In this document: positions 10,058 through 18,196 of the stretch, one piece after another
How positions within the stretch are numbered: position 1 is the stretch's first letter
Layout: each line of letters starts with the position of its first letter
Assembly: GCA_021781705.1 (NCBI GenBank)
Contig: JAJXWI010000010.1
Span: 1 to 56,151, forward strand
Direction of reading: 5' to 3'
Length of the DNA stretch: 56,151 bases
DNA from: a bacterium
GTDB taxonomy: Bacteria > Verrucomicrobiota > Lentisphaeria > Victivallales > GWF2-38-69
Position numbers and translations under genes: made by a program
Notes under the pieces: generated by a model
Database searches by the model: none
The model's input: only the letters and a program-made list of their open reading frames with translations
What the model was told of the DNA's origin: nothing

Positions 10058-10680
10058 ATGAATATATATTTTCTTTTTAAAGGTATCGTTCTTGGGTTTG
10101 CGATAGCGGCTCCTATCGGGCCTGTTGGGATATTGTGTATAACCCGTTCATTATCGAACGGACGAATATCCGGATTACTCACTGGACTTGGCGCTGCATC
10201 AGCTGATGCAATTTATGGAGCAGTAGCCTCATTCGGACTGACAGCAATAATGACCTTGCTTATGAAATGGCAGCTGTGCATAGAAGCAATATGCGGAATA
10301 TTTTTACTTTTGGTAGGCATAAAAATATTCTTTTCCAAACCTAAGGACAATTTTTTCTCGGAAAGAAGTGGAGATTCAATTGTATTTATACCTCCACATT
10401 TTTTCTTACGATTGCAAACTCAATGACGATACTTGCGTTTGTGGGAGTTTTTGCCGCCCTCGTGGGCGGAGAAGGAGGATATGATTTAGGTAGTGCTATG
10501 CTGTTGGGGATAGGCGTGTTTTTAGGATCAACCTTATGGTGGCTTGTGCTGACCAACCTGGTTGGGTGGCTTCATAAAAAATTGAACACTCAAGTATTAA
10601 TCTGGATTAATAGAGGATCAGGCATAATAATTATAATCTGCGTAATTTTCATATCTTTGAATATCATCAGATTGCTTTAG
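10058..10680 (+). pseudogene. LysE/RhtB-family exporter, split by a frameshift
   Basis: Two overlapping frames (10058-10426 and 10423-10680) together encode one protein of the LysE amino-acid exporter family, whose usual length of about 205 aa equals the sum of the parts. The first half has the classic A-P-I-G-P-V-G motif in membrane helix 1, and the second half begins with M-T-I-L-A-F-V-G. The family segment Y-x-S-T-F-F-L-T can be read in the second frame from about 10388. The lost base therefore lies upstream of that, roughly 10375-10390, inside the poorly conserved loop. Either the gene is inactivated or this is a sequencing error. It lies between histidine-degradation genes, where an amino-acid exporter could make sense. 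Confidence 0.8.
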
Positions 10681-10899
10681 TAAAAGCGTATCGTTTGTGT
10701 TCCTTACCAGATGCCTAAGCCAATTTTTAATGGGTTATGAAGCCTGTTCTTCCAATGTCAACAAATTTTTCCAAATCGGATTAAGAGCTCAGAAATGCTT
10801 TTTTCCACGGTAGAAATTCCATTGATTAGCAGTTTTTGGGCAAAGCCGACTTTTTATGCGTTTTCAGATTAAAGGTACATTGCTATTTATAATCTTTTC

Positions 10900-12054
10900 C
10901 TAATAGTGTAAAGGATCAACGATTCTGGCATGCCTATCCATATTTTCAATTTTCACTGCACATTTTTGAGCTTCTTCAAGGTTGCCTTGAATTTCGTAAA
11001 GGCCTTTTAGTGCCTTAAGTTCTATGTAATGATACACCGCATATTTTCCTCGTGACATATCTAGAGCCTGCTGGAAATAATTTTCTGCTGTTGAACTGTT
11101 GATTCCTCTTACTCGTACAACCTCCTTTAATCCTTGAATTCTCCTCCTATCGAAATCGTCACTACTGATTTCATATGATGCCATTAGAATATCTTTGTAA
11201 AAACATCCTAAATGTTCAAACGCCCGAGCTTTCATGAAACTATCTCCTACAACTTGTGCTAGATTTAGAAAATTCAGGAGCTGTTCTTCTGTTTTTAAAA
11301 TTTTATCAAAGGAGTAGGAGAAGTAACAAAATGATTCACGCTTTGCTAAAACCTTGTATAAACATACTAAATCTTCAAGCACCTGAGCTTCCATGCGACA
11401 ATCTCCTAAACGTTTTGCTAGCGCTAAACACTCCTTTAAACAGACTTCACCATTTGAATAAGAACGGTGTGTTGCATAGTAATGCGCTATAATGTATAAA
11501 GCCCTAGCTCTTTCAGAAAGATCTTTTATACTACTCTTTGCTTTACTTTTTGCATGCCACCAAAAAGTATATGTATAGGACAAGGAATCATTACCATTGG
11601 AGCCGCAATCATACAAACTTCCTAAGTATAAAAAAGCTTCTACCTCTTGTTGAGGATTTTCATCTGTTACTATTTTTTCCAGAAGAACAATCATTCCTGT
11701 ATCAGACGTGATTGGTATATTATTATGGAAGACGAACACATTATCTGAACGTGTATTATAAAACCCTCTTTTTACTTTCAGTTCCTCAGCTTTATTTATA
11801 TTCTCTTTCTCTTTTATTTTCAGTGCCTCAGCAAAAATTTGAGTCGCAGCTTCCCATGTTTGTATCCCTGACAACTCTATAGAAATATTTGTACTCTGAT
11901 CTGGTATTCTCTCGGTTTTTACAATTTTACTTTGAATATCATAGTAAACTCGAAAGTCATCCCCGTATAACTGATAACAATTCAGAGTCAGCAATAACAC
12001 GCATCCTGTTAATACCATTTTAAATCCGGACATTTCGATAAATTGCATTTTCAT
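10900..12054 (-). CDS. Exported TPR-like hypothetical protein (384 aa)
   Basis: The N-terminus has a hydrophobic segment (M-V-L-T-G-C-V-L-L-L-T-L) and Cys residues before a polar region, so it is exported or a lipoprotein; a clean lipobox is not evident. From about residue 65 the protein is helical. Repeated A-x-x-Y/F-L-G and G-D-x-x-x-x-A motifs (about 140-150, 210-220, 263-275) resemble degenerate tetratricopeptide repeats. A second ATG two codons in has better spacing to the AAAGG ribosome site and may be the real start. No known family or partner is recognised. Confidence 0.6.
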   Translation of the reverse strand: MKMQFIEMSGFKMVLTGCVLLLTLNCYQLYGDDFRVYYDIQSKIVKTERIPDQSTNISIELSGIQTWEAATQIFAEALKIKEKENINKAEELKVKRGFYNTRSDNVFVFHNNIPITSDTGMIVLLEKIVTDENPQQEVEAFLYLGSLYDCGSNGNDSLSYTYTFWWHAKSKAKSSIKDLSERARALYIIAHYYATHRSYSNGEVCLKECLALAKRLGDCRMEAQVLEDLVCLYKVLAKRESFCYFSYSFDKILKTEEQLLNFLNLAQVVGDSFMKARAFEHLGCFYKDILMASYEISSDDFDRRRIQGLKEVVRVRGINSSTAENYFQQALDMSRGKYAVYHYIELKALKGLYEIQGNLEEAQKCAVKIENMDRHARIVDPLHY

Positions 12055-12243
12055 ACCTTTTTTGTTTTTCTTTGCTTTCTTTTTTAATTATTCATTAATT
12101 GTATTGATAAGGCGTAAATTGCCCAATATTTACGACTTTTCAACTTTATTGTTATTATTGAACTATGTATTATTGCGAATGTTATTCTCTTTTTTGTTTC
12201 ACAATAAGCAATTTGTGAAATAAATTCACGCAGAATAATAAGG

Positions 12244-12438
12244 ATGGAACATCATCTAAAAACTAAAAGAATCCTCTGTGCTCGGTTTGTCCTTATTTTT
12301 TTAATTTTAAAAGCTTTTTATGTATCTGTTAATGTTGCTAAGTGGACACGTGAGTACCCTGAGTTTGATAAAGTAATGATGGAATTGCTGAAAAATAAGC
12401 CGTCTGGTATCATAACTCAAGCAAAAACATGCAGTTAA
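12244..12438 (+). CDS. Small hypothetical protein, possibly a gene fragment
   Basis: A 64-aa frame starts at ATG after AATAAGG. It has one hydrophobic stretch (about 12-29) and a polar tail including W-T-R-E-Y-P-E-F-D-K. A second short coding-like frame follows at 12468-12566 without its own start, so this may be the beginning of a decayed gene rather than an intact small protein. No function assigned. Confidence 0.3.
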   Translation: MEHHLKTKRILCARFVLIFLILKAFYVSVNVAKWTREYPEFDKVMMELLKNKPSGIITQAKTCS

Positions 12439-12722
12439 TCAATATAAGATTAAATTGTTTTATTTAAAATAAGTTTGAAGTCAAAATCAAGAGAGATACA
12501 GTTTATTGGCATGAAACAAAGATGGGAATTATTCTGAATATTAATGAAGCGATTGATAAGATATAAGGGGATTAAAAAATATGATTTTTAATTTTCTTGC
12601 CAAAGACATTTCCATTGTTTAGAAGGCTATTGCGCACAGAGAATAAAAATATCCTATTTAAGTTAAAAATTATATTGATTAAGGTATTTTTGCATAAACC
12701 ATAATTTTATGAGGTTTAAATT

Positions 12723-14402
12723 ATGAAGAGAATAGTTGAATGTGTTCCGAATATTTCGGAAGGGAGAAACAAACAAGTTATTAATGCAGTTGCAGATGCA
12801 ATAAAGAATACTTCGGACAGGATTCAGCTGCTTGACATTGATCCTGGATATGACACAAATCGTACAGTAATTACTTTTGTTGGGGATCCTGAAGCTGTCG
12901 AAGAAGCCGCCTTTCAGTGCATAAAAAAGAGTTATGAGTTTATTGACATGAGTGTTCATAAGGGTGCTCATCCTCGTCAGGGGTGCACTGATGTTTGCCC
13001 GTTCATTCCGATTTCCGGAGTCACGATGGAAGAGTGCGTAGAGATGGCGAAAAGAGTCGGGGATAGGGTGGGGGCTGAGCTTGGTCTGCCTGTATATCTT
13101 TATGGTTATTCGGCTTCAGACAAGGAACGCGAAGACCTTGCCTTTGTCAGAAAAGGCGAATATGAAAGCCTGAAAGAAAAACTTCACTCGCTGAGACCCG
13201 ATTATGGCCCGTGTGAATTTAACAACAGTGTCAAAAAAGGCGGAGCAATAAATATCAGCGCGAGAGACTTTCTTATTGCGTACAATATTAATCTTAACAC
13301 AAGAGACCGCAGTCTGGCAAACGAAATTGCGCTTAATATCAGGGAAGCAGGAAGAGCAAAAAAAGATGAGAAGGGCGAAATAATTCGTGATGAAAAGGGC
13401 GAGTCAGTAAAAGTTCCCGGCTTGCTCAAAGCTGTAAAAGGAATCGGCTGGTACATAGATGAATATGGAGTGGCTCAAATTTCAATTAATCTCTTAAACT
13501 ATAAAGTTACGCCGCTTCATGTTTTATTTGAAACGTGCGTGGATCAGGCTGAAAAGCTTGGAATAAGGGTCACTGGAAGCGAGCTTGTGGGGTTGATTCC
13601 GAAAGAAGCTATTCTTGATGCTGGAAGATATTTTCTTAATAAAGCTAAGCGTTCTACCGGGGTACCGGAAAGAGAGCTGATTCATATTGCGGTAAAATCT
13701 CTCGGGCTTGCCGAAATCTCGCCATTTAAAATTGATGAAAAAATAATTGAATACAAAATGGCTAAGACGGGAAAACTCTGTTCAATGAGGCTTGATGATT
13801 TCATTGATGAAGTCGGCAAAGATTCTCCGGCTCCAGGCGGCGGCAGCGTGTCAGCTTTGGCAGGAGCTCTAGGCGCAGGATTGGGTTCAATGGTAGCTGC
13901 TCTGACTCCGGCTAAAAAAGGTTATGAAAAAACACTTCAGCCTTTGTCGATAAGGGGCGATAAACTCATTGAATGCCTTGAAAAACTTAAGCATGGAATT
14001 GATCTTGATACTGAGGCTTTCAACGATGTAATCGCAGCCATGCGTATGCCAAAAAGCAGCGATGAAGAAAAGGCCGCGAGAGATAAGGCTATTCAGGAGG
14101 GATACAAAAAAGCTACAATTGTTCCGCTGGAAACGGCAGCTTTATGCGTCCAGACTATTGAACAGCTTCTTGAAGTTGCAGAGATAGGAAATCCTAATTC
14201 AGCAAGTGATGTGGGCGTCGGTGCATTAATGGCCTATGCCGGTTTTGAGGGCGCCGCGCTTAACGTGAACATAAATCTACCCAGTATTAAGGATGAAGGC
14301 TTTAGAAGAGAAGTTGGTGGAAAAATAATCAGCATGAGAGTCAAGGCTATTGAATATAGAGACAAAGTTCTTGACGCAGTTAACAGCAAAATTGCAAAAT
14401 AG
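12723..14402 (+). CDS. ftcD: Bifunctional glutamate formiminotransferase / formimino-THF cyclodeaminase
   Basis: This fusion does the last step of histidine degradation. It transfers the formimino group of N-formimino-glutamate to tetrahydrofolate, releasing glutamate, and then deaminates it to 5,10-methenyl-THF. Residues 1 to about 330 are the transferase (start C-V-P-N-I-S-E-G-R; catalytic His83 in H-K-G-A-H-P-R). From about 355 the cyclodeaminase domain starts with D-S-P-A-P-G-G-G-S-V-S-A-L. The length of 559 aa equals that of animal FTCD. The fusion makes HutG unnecessary, and no hutG is seen. The coding region ends directly in a heptamer repeat array, and hutI follows 177 bp later. Confidence 0.95.
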   Translation: MKRIVECVPNISEGRNKQVINAVADAIKNTSDRIQLLDIDPGYDTNRTVITFVGDPEAVEEAAFQCIKKSYEFIDMSVHKGAHPRQGCTDVCPFIPISGVTMEECVEMAKRVGDRVGAELGLPVYLYGYSASDKEREDLAFVRKGEYESLKEKLHSLRPDYGPCEFNNSVKKGGAINISARDFLIAYNINLNTRDRSLANEIALNIREAGRAKKDEKGEIIRDEKGESVKVPGLLKAVKGIGWYIDEYGVAQISINLLNYKVTPLHVLFETCVDQAEKLGIRVTGSELVGLIPKEAILDAGRYFLNKAKRSTGVPERELIHIAVKSLGLAEISPFKIDEKIIEYKMAKTGKLCSMRLDDFIDEVGKDSPAPGGGSVSALAGALGAGLGSMVAALTPAKKGYEKTLQPLSIRGDKLIECLEKLKHGIDLDTEAFNDVIAAMRMPKSSDEEKAARDKAIQEGYKKATIVPLETAALCVQTIEQLLEVAEIGNPNSASDVGVGALMAYAGFEGAALNVNINLPSIKDEGFRREVGGKIISMRVKAIEYRDKVLDAVNSKIAK

Positions 14403-14405
14403 GAG

Positions 14406-14512
14406 TTAGGTTTTAGGTTTTAGGTTTTAGGTTTTAGGTTTTAGGTTTTAGGTTTTAGGTTTTAGGTTTTAGGTTTTAGGTTTTAGGTTTTAGGTTTTAG
14501 GTTTTAGGTTTT
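14406..14512. repeat. Heptanucleotide tandem array, (TTTTAGG)n
   Basis: Fourteen uninterrupted TTTTAGG units occupy 14411-14508, with partial units on both sides. The array starts a few bases after the ftcD stop codon. The unit resembles eukaryotic telomere repeats only by composition; this is a bacterial intergenic simple repeat. A degenerate three-unit copy of the same heptamer lies at 17598-17618. Such an array can change in copy number by replication slippage. Confidence 0.95.
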
Positions 14513-14533
14513 AAGCGGCATGCCGCCTTAAAA
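14509..14533. repeat. GC-rich palindrome at the end of the heptamer array
   Basis: A perfect 12-bp palindrome GCGGCATGCCGC (14515-14526) is flanked by TTTTAA and CTTAAAA, extending the inverted repeat to about 24 bp. It directly abuts the heptamer array and lies 47 bp before the hutI start. It may act as a bidirectional transcription terminator for ftcD or be part of the repeat element. There is no clear U-tract on the plus strand. Confidence 0.7.
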
Positions 14534-14579
14534 GGAAAAGCTGAGACAAGTCTCCGCACTCCAAATATGAGGGAAAAAT

Positions 14580-15827
14580 ATGGCTAAAAAAATAGATCTT
14601 CTTATCTGTAACAGCTCTAATTTGGTTACTTTATCTTGTAATGGAAAGCCTAAGGCAGGAAAGGAATTACAGGACTTATCGATAATAAAAAATGGGGCTG
14701 TTGCTGTGCAAAACGGGCTTATCCTTGAAACAGGCACTACCAGAGATTTGCTGAAAAAATATAAGAATGCCAAAAACATCGTTGATGCGGAGAACTGCCT
14801 GGTTATGCCGGGGTTTGTCGATTGCCATACACATACGGTATTTGCCGGCACTAGAGAATATGAACTTGGAATGAAAATATCAGGGGCAACTTATCTTGAT
14901 ATTTTAAAGGCCGGAGGCGGTATCTATTCAACAGTCAATGCATCAAAAGAATCAACAAAGAGTGAGTTGACAAAACTTGCGGCGGAAAGGCTCGACAGCA
15001 TGCTGCAGCATGGTACTACTACAGTTGAAATAAAATCCGGGTATGGTCTTGATTATGACACCGAAAAAAAAATACTGAAAGTCATTCGTTTGCTTAAGAA
15101 AACACATCCTGTAGAGATTGTTTCAACCTATCTTGGAGCGCATACTATTCCAAAGGAGACTAGCAGGGAAGATTATGTTGAAATGATGTTGAACAAGGCA
15201 TTGCCTGATTTTAAACATTTGGCAGAGTATTGCGACATATTTACCGAGGAAGGAGCGTTTAATATTGAAGAGACCGAAAGGATTCTTAAAAGAGCGAAAG
15301 CCTTAGGATACAAACTAAAAATACATGCTGGGCAGTTCAACGATCTTGGCGCTGCAGGATTAGCCTCTAGACTTGGCGCCGTTTCCGCAGATCATCTTGA
15401 GTTTGTGTCACTCGAAGAGCTCAATATAATGAAAAAACATGGTACGGCTGCTGTGCTGATGCCCGGTGTCCCGTTTTTCCTGATGAACGGAAAATATCCT
15501 GATGCCAGACAGATGATAACGAATGGAAATATAGTAGCTCTATCTACTGATTTTAATCCAGGGTCCTGTCCGACTTACTCAATGCAGATGGTAATAGCTC
15601 TAGCGTGCTATCAGATGAAAATGTCTCCAGAAGAAGCCATAACAGCTTCGATAGCAAATGCGGCTTATGCCGTGGATAGATTAGCCACTATCGGTTCTCT
15701 GGAAGATGGCAAAAAGGCTGATATCCTAGTCATGAAAATATCAGAGCCTTCTCACATACCTTATTATTTCGGCGCAAACCTGGTAAGTAAAACGTTTAAG
15801 TCAGGAAAACTTGCTGCCAAGTTTTAA
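14580..15827 (+). CDS. hutI: Imidazolonepropionase
   Basis: It is the third enzyme of histidine degradation, hydrolysing imidazolone-propionate to N-formimino-glutamate. It is a metal-dependent amidohydrolase of 415 aa. Metal ligands His83 and His85 lie in G-F-V-D-C-H-T-H-T; the later I-H-A-G-Q-F, S-A-D-H-L-E and S-T-D-F-N-P-G-S segments supply the other metal and substrate residues typical of HutI. The ATG follows GAGGGAAAAAT. It completes the pathway with hutH, hutU and ftcD and is separated from ftcD only by the repeat array. Confidence 0.96.
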   Translation: MAKKIDLLICNSSNLVTLSCNGKPKAGKELQDLSIIKNGAVAVQNGLILETGTTRDLLKKYKNAKNIVDAENCLVMPGFVDCHTHTVFAGTREYELGMKISGATYLDILKAGGGIYSTVNASKESTKSELTKLAAERLDSMLQHGTTTVEIKSGYGLDYDTEKKILKVIRLLKKTHPVEIVSTYLGAHTIPKETSREDYVEMMLNKALPDFKHLAEYCDIFTEEGAFNIEETERILKRAKALGYKLKIHAGQFNDLGAAGLASRLGAVSADHLEFVSLEELNIMKKHGTAAVLMPGVPFFLMNGKYPDARQMITNGNIVALSTDFNPGSCPTYSMQMVIALACYQMKMSPEEAITASIANAAYAVDRLATIGSLEDGKKADILVMKISEPSHIPYYFGANLVSKTFKSGKLAAKF

Positions 15828-15877
15828 AGGCATCAGACAACTAATATAACAATAAGATGTAAGAAAGGGATTTAAAC

Positions 15878-16612
15878 ATGATTAAAAAAGCTATGTTACT
15901 AATAATTCTAATAATTCATACCATATACCCATTAGCAGTCAAAGGAGCAAGGATAAAATTATCACCGCAAACGGACAGAATAGTAGTACAAGGAGTGATA
16001 TGCCGAGATGGTCAATCCAACTTTATAATGTCAAAGCCTTTGCAAGAAACATTTGATGAAAGGAGGAGGCAAAGGGGACCCTCCAAGATAAACGAGAGCA
16101 AGGCGATAATAAGCATAGAGAGAACCGTAGAGAATATACGAGAAGGGGATAGAGACTTCGAAAAAATACCTGGGGGCTGTAGCTACATGCCGTTGAATTG
16201 GAAAGATGGAACAGCAAGAGTAGACTTTGCTGTAAGTATTGCAGAAGAGACCGCAAAATTGCCCCCGTTACCTAAATATGATCCTACGGTACCTCATGAT
16301 CCCTTTTATCAGGGGCGTGGACCGATTAGTCGGAGAGTCCTATACGGAGTGAATGTACGTGCCCTCCTTACTAATGAAGTAATAGGTTGGGTGTTCTCTG
16401 GTTTTATATTCGAATTACAAAGAGGGGACATGGGCGCATGGACACTAGTCTATGAAAAAGGAGAATTTGAGGCATTTTGGCCAGAAGATGGCAATAAGAA
16501 TACGATAACATTGAAGAAACTAGACCACCCATATAAACATGCAGGAATACAAGAACAAGGTAAAAAAGCATTAAATGGATTTCATGATATGATATTGAAC
16601 ACAGATCACTAA
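15878..16612 (+). CDS. Exported hypothetical protein (244 aa)
   Basis: The ATG follows AAAGGG. A clear signal peptide (residues 1-23, ending V-K-G-A) implies export. The mature domain is basic and Arg/Lys-rich, with Cys at about 42 and 101 and a W-V-F-S-G-F-I-F-E-L segment near 173. No family is recognised. It lies 50 bp downstream of hutI on the same strand but resembles the other AT-rich orphan exported genes here, so a link to histidine use is not implied. Confidence 0.65.
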   Translation: MIKKAMLLIILIIHTIYPLAVKGARIKLSPQTDRIVVQGVICRDGQSNFIMSKPLQETFDERRRQRGPSKINESKAIISIERTVENIREGDRDFEKIPGGCSYMPLNWKDGTARVDFAVSIAEETAKLPPLPKYDPTVPHDPFYQGRGPISRRVLYGVNVRALLTNEVIGWVFSGFIFELQRGDMGAWTLVYEKGEFEAFWPEDGNKNTITLKKLDHPYKHAGIQEQGKKALNGFHDMILNTDH

Positions 16613-16815
16613 TTTTATTTCAATGGGTTTGAGAACTCTTTCAGATTGAGGCGCCATGTAAATATGAGAGGTATCATTCAGCGTATAAGGAAGGATTCTG
16701 TTTTTCGTATAGTTTTCTTGCTCAATAAACCGTCCTGCTTACTGAACGAACCAGTCTAAACATTCCATTTGAAAGACACAATTACTTTTCAATTAATTTT
16801 TGTTTTTATCCCATG

Positions 16816-17541
16816 TCAGTTATTGGACACAATTGTAGCTGTTTCGGTGTTTCCTTCCAGAACTCTGATAAGATTTTTATGGTCGGAAAAATTAAATACC
16901 ACTATAGGCAGGTTATTGTCTCTGCATAGCGAAAATGCCGTAGAATCCATGACTTTCAAATTTTTATAAAGCGCTTCATCAAAGGAAAGTTTTTCATATC
17001 GTGTAGCTGAAGGGTTTTTTACCGGATCGTCAGAGTAAACGCCATTTACTTTAGTGGCTTTAAAAAATGCTTCCGCTCCAACCTCCAATGCTCTGAGAGC
17101 GGCCGCTGTATCGGTAGTAAAGAAAGGATGTCCTGTTCCCCCGGCAAAGATTACTACGCGCCCTTCTTCTATGTACTTTATTGCTTTTGAGTGATCAAAA
17201 GGTTCTGCTATAGGGTGCATATTAATGGATGTTTGAACTTCACAATTAATTCCGCGCTTCTCGAAAGCGTCCTTCATTGCAAGAGCGTTCATTACGGTGC
17301 CGAGCATTCCCATATAGTCAGCGCGAACAGGATCCATTCCTAGTTTTTTCCCTATAGCGCCGCGCCATAAATTTCCTGCGCCTAAAACTATGGCCAGTTC
17401 CACTCCCCCGTCCAGAACTTGAGCCATGTCATCAACAAGGCTTTCTATCGCATCAGTGTCAAATCCCTGATCATTATTACCTTTTAATGCTTCTCCAGTA
17501 ATTTTTAAAAGGATTCTTTTGTATACGAAATCAGACGGCAT
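16816..17541 (-). CDS. pyrH: UMP kinase
   Basis: It phosphorylates UMP to UDP in pyrimidine nucleotide synthesis. It is an amino-acid-kinase-fold protein of 241 aa. Visible are R-I-L-L-K-I-T-G-E-A-L near the N-terminus, G-A-G-N-L-W-R-G, R-A-D-Y-M-G-M-L-G-T, F-A-G-G-T-G-H-P-F-F-T-T-D-T-A-A-A and K-A-T-K-V-N-G-V-Y. The ATG at 17541 follows a strong GAAGGAG site; the open frame extends 11 codons further upstream but is not needed. It is not in the usual rpsB-tsf-pyrH-frr block and instead follows the V-ATPase operon. Confidence 0.95.
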   Translation of the reverse strand: MPSDFVYKRILLKITGEALKGNNDQGFDTDAIESLVDDMAQVLDGGVELAIVLGAGNLWRGAIGKKLGMDPVRADYMGMLGTVMNALAMKDAFEKRGINCEVQTSINMHPIAEPFDHSKAIKYIEEGRVVIFAGGTGHPFFTTDTAAALRALEVGAEAFFKATKVNGVYSDDPVKNPSATRYEKLSFDEALYKNLKVMDSTAFSLCRDNNLPIVVFNFSDHKNLIRVLEGNTETATIVSNN

Positions 17542-17597
17542 ATAAATCTCCTTCAGACTGATTAGATATTCCACGAAAATGTATTTCGAGAAAATCG

Positions 17598-17618
17598 TTT
17601 TAGGTTTTGAGTTTTAGG
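17598..17618. repeat. Short degenerate copy of the TTTTAGG heptamer array
   Basis: Three consecutive heptamers, TTTTAGG, TTTTGAG and TTTTAGG, lie between pyrH and the V-ATPase terminator. They share unit and phase with the long array at 14406-14512. Confidence 0.8.
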
Positions 17619-17647
17619 TAAAATTACCTCAACTTAACACTTAAAAC

Positions 17648-17687
17648 TGGAGCCAACGCAAAAAGTTATCTTTTTGAGAAGGCTCCA
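17648..17687 (-). terminator. Rho-independent terminator of the V-ATPase operon
   Basis: Read on the minus strand, TGGAGCC pairs with GGCTCCA around a second inner stem AAAAAG/CTTTTT, and the hairpin is followed by GTTTTAAG. It begins 11 bases after the last gene of the operon (ntpK). Confidence 0.8.
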
Positions 17688-17697
17688 ATTTATTAAG

Positions 17698-18162
17698 CTA
17701 CTTTACGCTGGCCAGCAGCACTATTCCGAAAGCTAGGATAAAAATAGAAATTGTTTCTATAATACCGATAATCATCAGGTTGTTGACAAAGCCCTTACCG
17801 GTTTCACCAAATGAATCGCAAGCTGAAGCTCCGGCTATTCCCTGCCACCAAGATGAAAGCCCCATAGCAACACCGGCAGTGATTCCAACCACTAAATACA
17901 AAGACCAGTAAATAGGATGGGCAATTGCCTGACCATTTAGAAGAACCATCAAAATCATAGCGTAAATAGGTTGTGACAGAGGAGCGCCTCCGAATATAAC
18001 AAGCTGAAACGGGGCCATTTTGTTCTGCTGCAAACATTTTTTCCATGCGCCTATTGCAGAACACCCTGCAGTTCCTGTTCCCAGACTTGAGCCAAGAGCT
18101 GTTATTGTTAAAGCAGAGAAAGCTCCGATTTGCCCTAATGCTTTCATTGTTTCAATTTCCAT
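17698..18162 (-). CDS. ntpK: V-type ATPase proteolipid subunit K (c ring)
   Basis: A 154-aa, four-helix membrane protein forms the rotor ring that carries the ion. The ion-binding carboxylate is Glu136 in helix 4 (I-I-G-I-I-E-T). Helix 2 has P-L-S-Q-P-I-Y (Ser63, Gln64, Tyr67) and helix 3 has W-W-Q-G (Gln107). These align with the T-Q-x-x-Y, Q and E sodium ligands of Enterococcus hirae NtpK, with Ser replacing Thr. Na+ coupling is therefore likely. It is the last gene of the operon, with a GAAAGGAA ribosome site and a terminator just after. Confidence 0.93.
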   Translation of the reverse strand: MEIETMKALGQIGAFSALTITALGSSLGTGTAGCSAIGAWKKCLQQNKMAPFQLVIFGGAPLSQPIYAMILMVLLNGQAIAHPIYWSLYLVVGITAGVAMGLSSWWQGIAGASACDSFGETGKGFVNNLMIIGIIETISIFILAFGIVLLASVK

Positions 18163-18196
18163 AATTCTTTTCCTTTCGTTTTATAGTTTTACTTTT

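Noticed and set aside
10399-10405. T-TTT-TTC heptamer as a programmed -1 frameshift site in the LysE gene
   Set aside because: The phase is right, but the conserved Y-x-S-T-F-F residues just before it are already in the second frame, so the shift lies upstream and is better explained by an indel.
14406-14512. Heptamer array as a CRISPR or a true telomere
   Set aside because: There are no spacers and the unit is only 7 bp. The array is internal to the sequence between two genes, so it is a simple tandem repeat.
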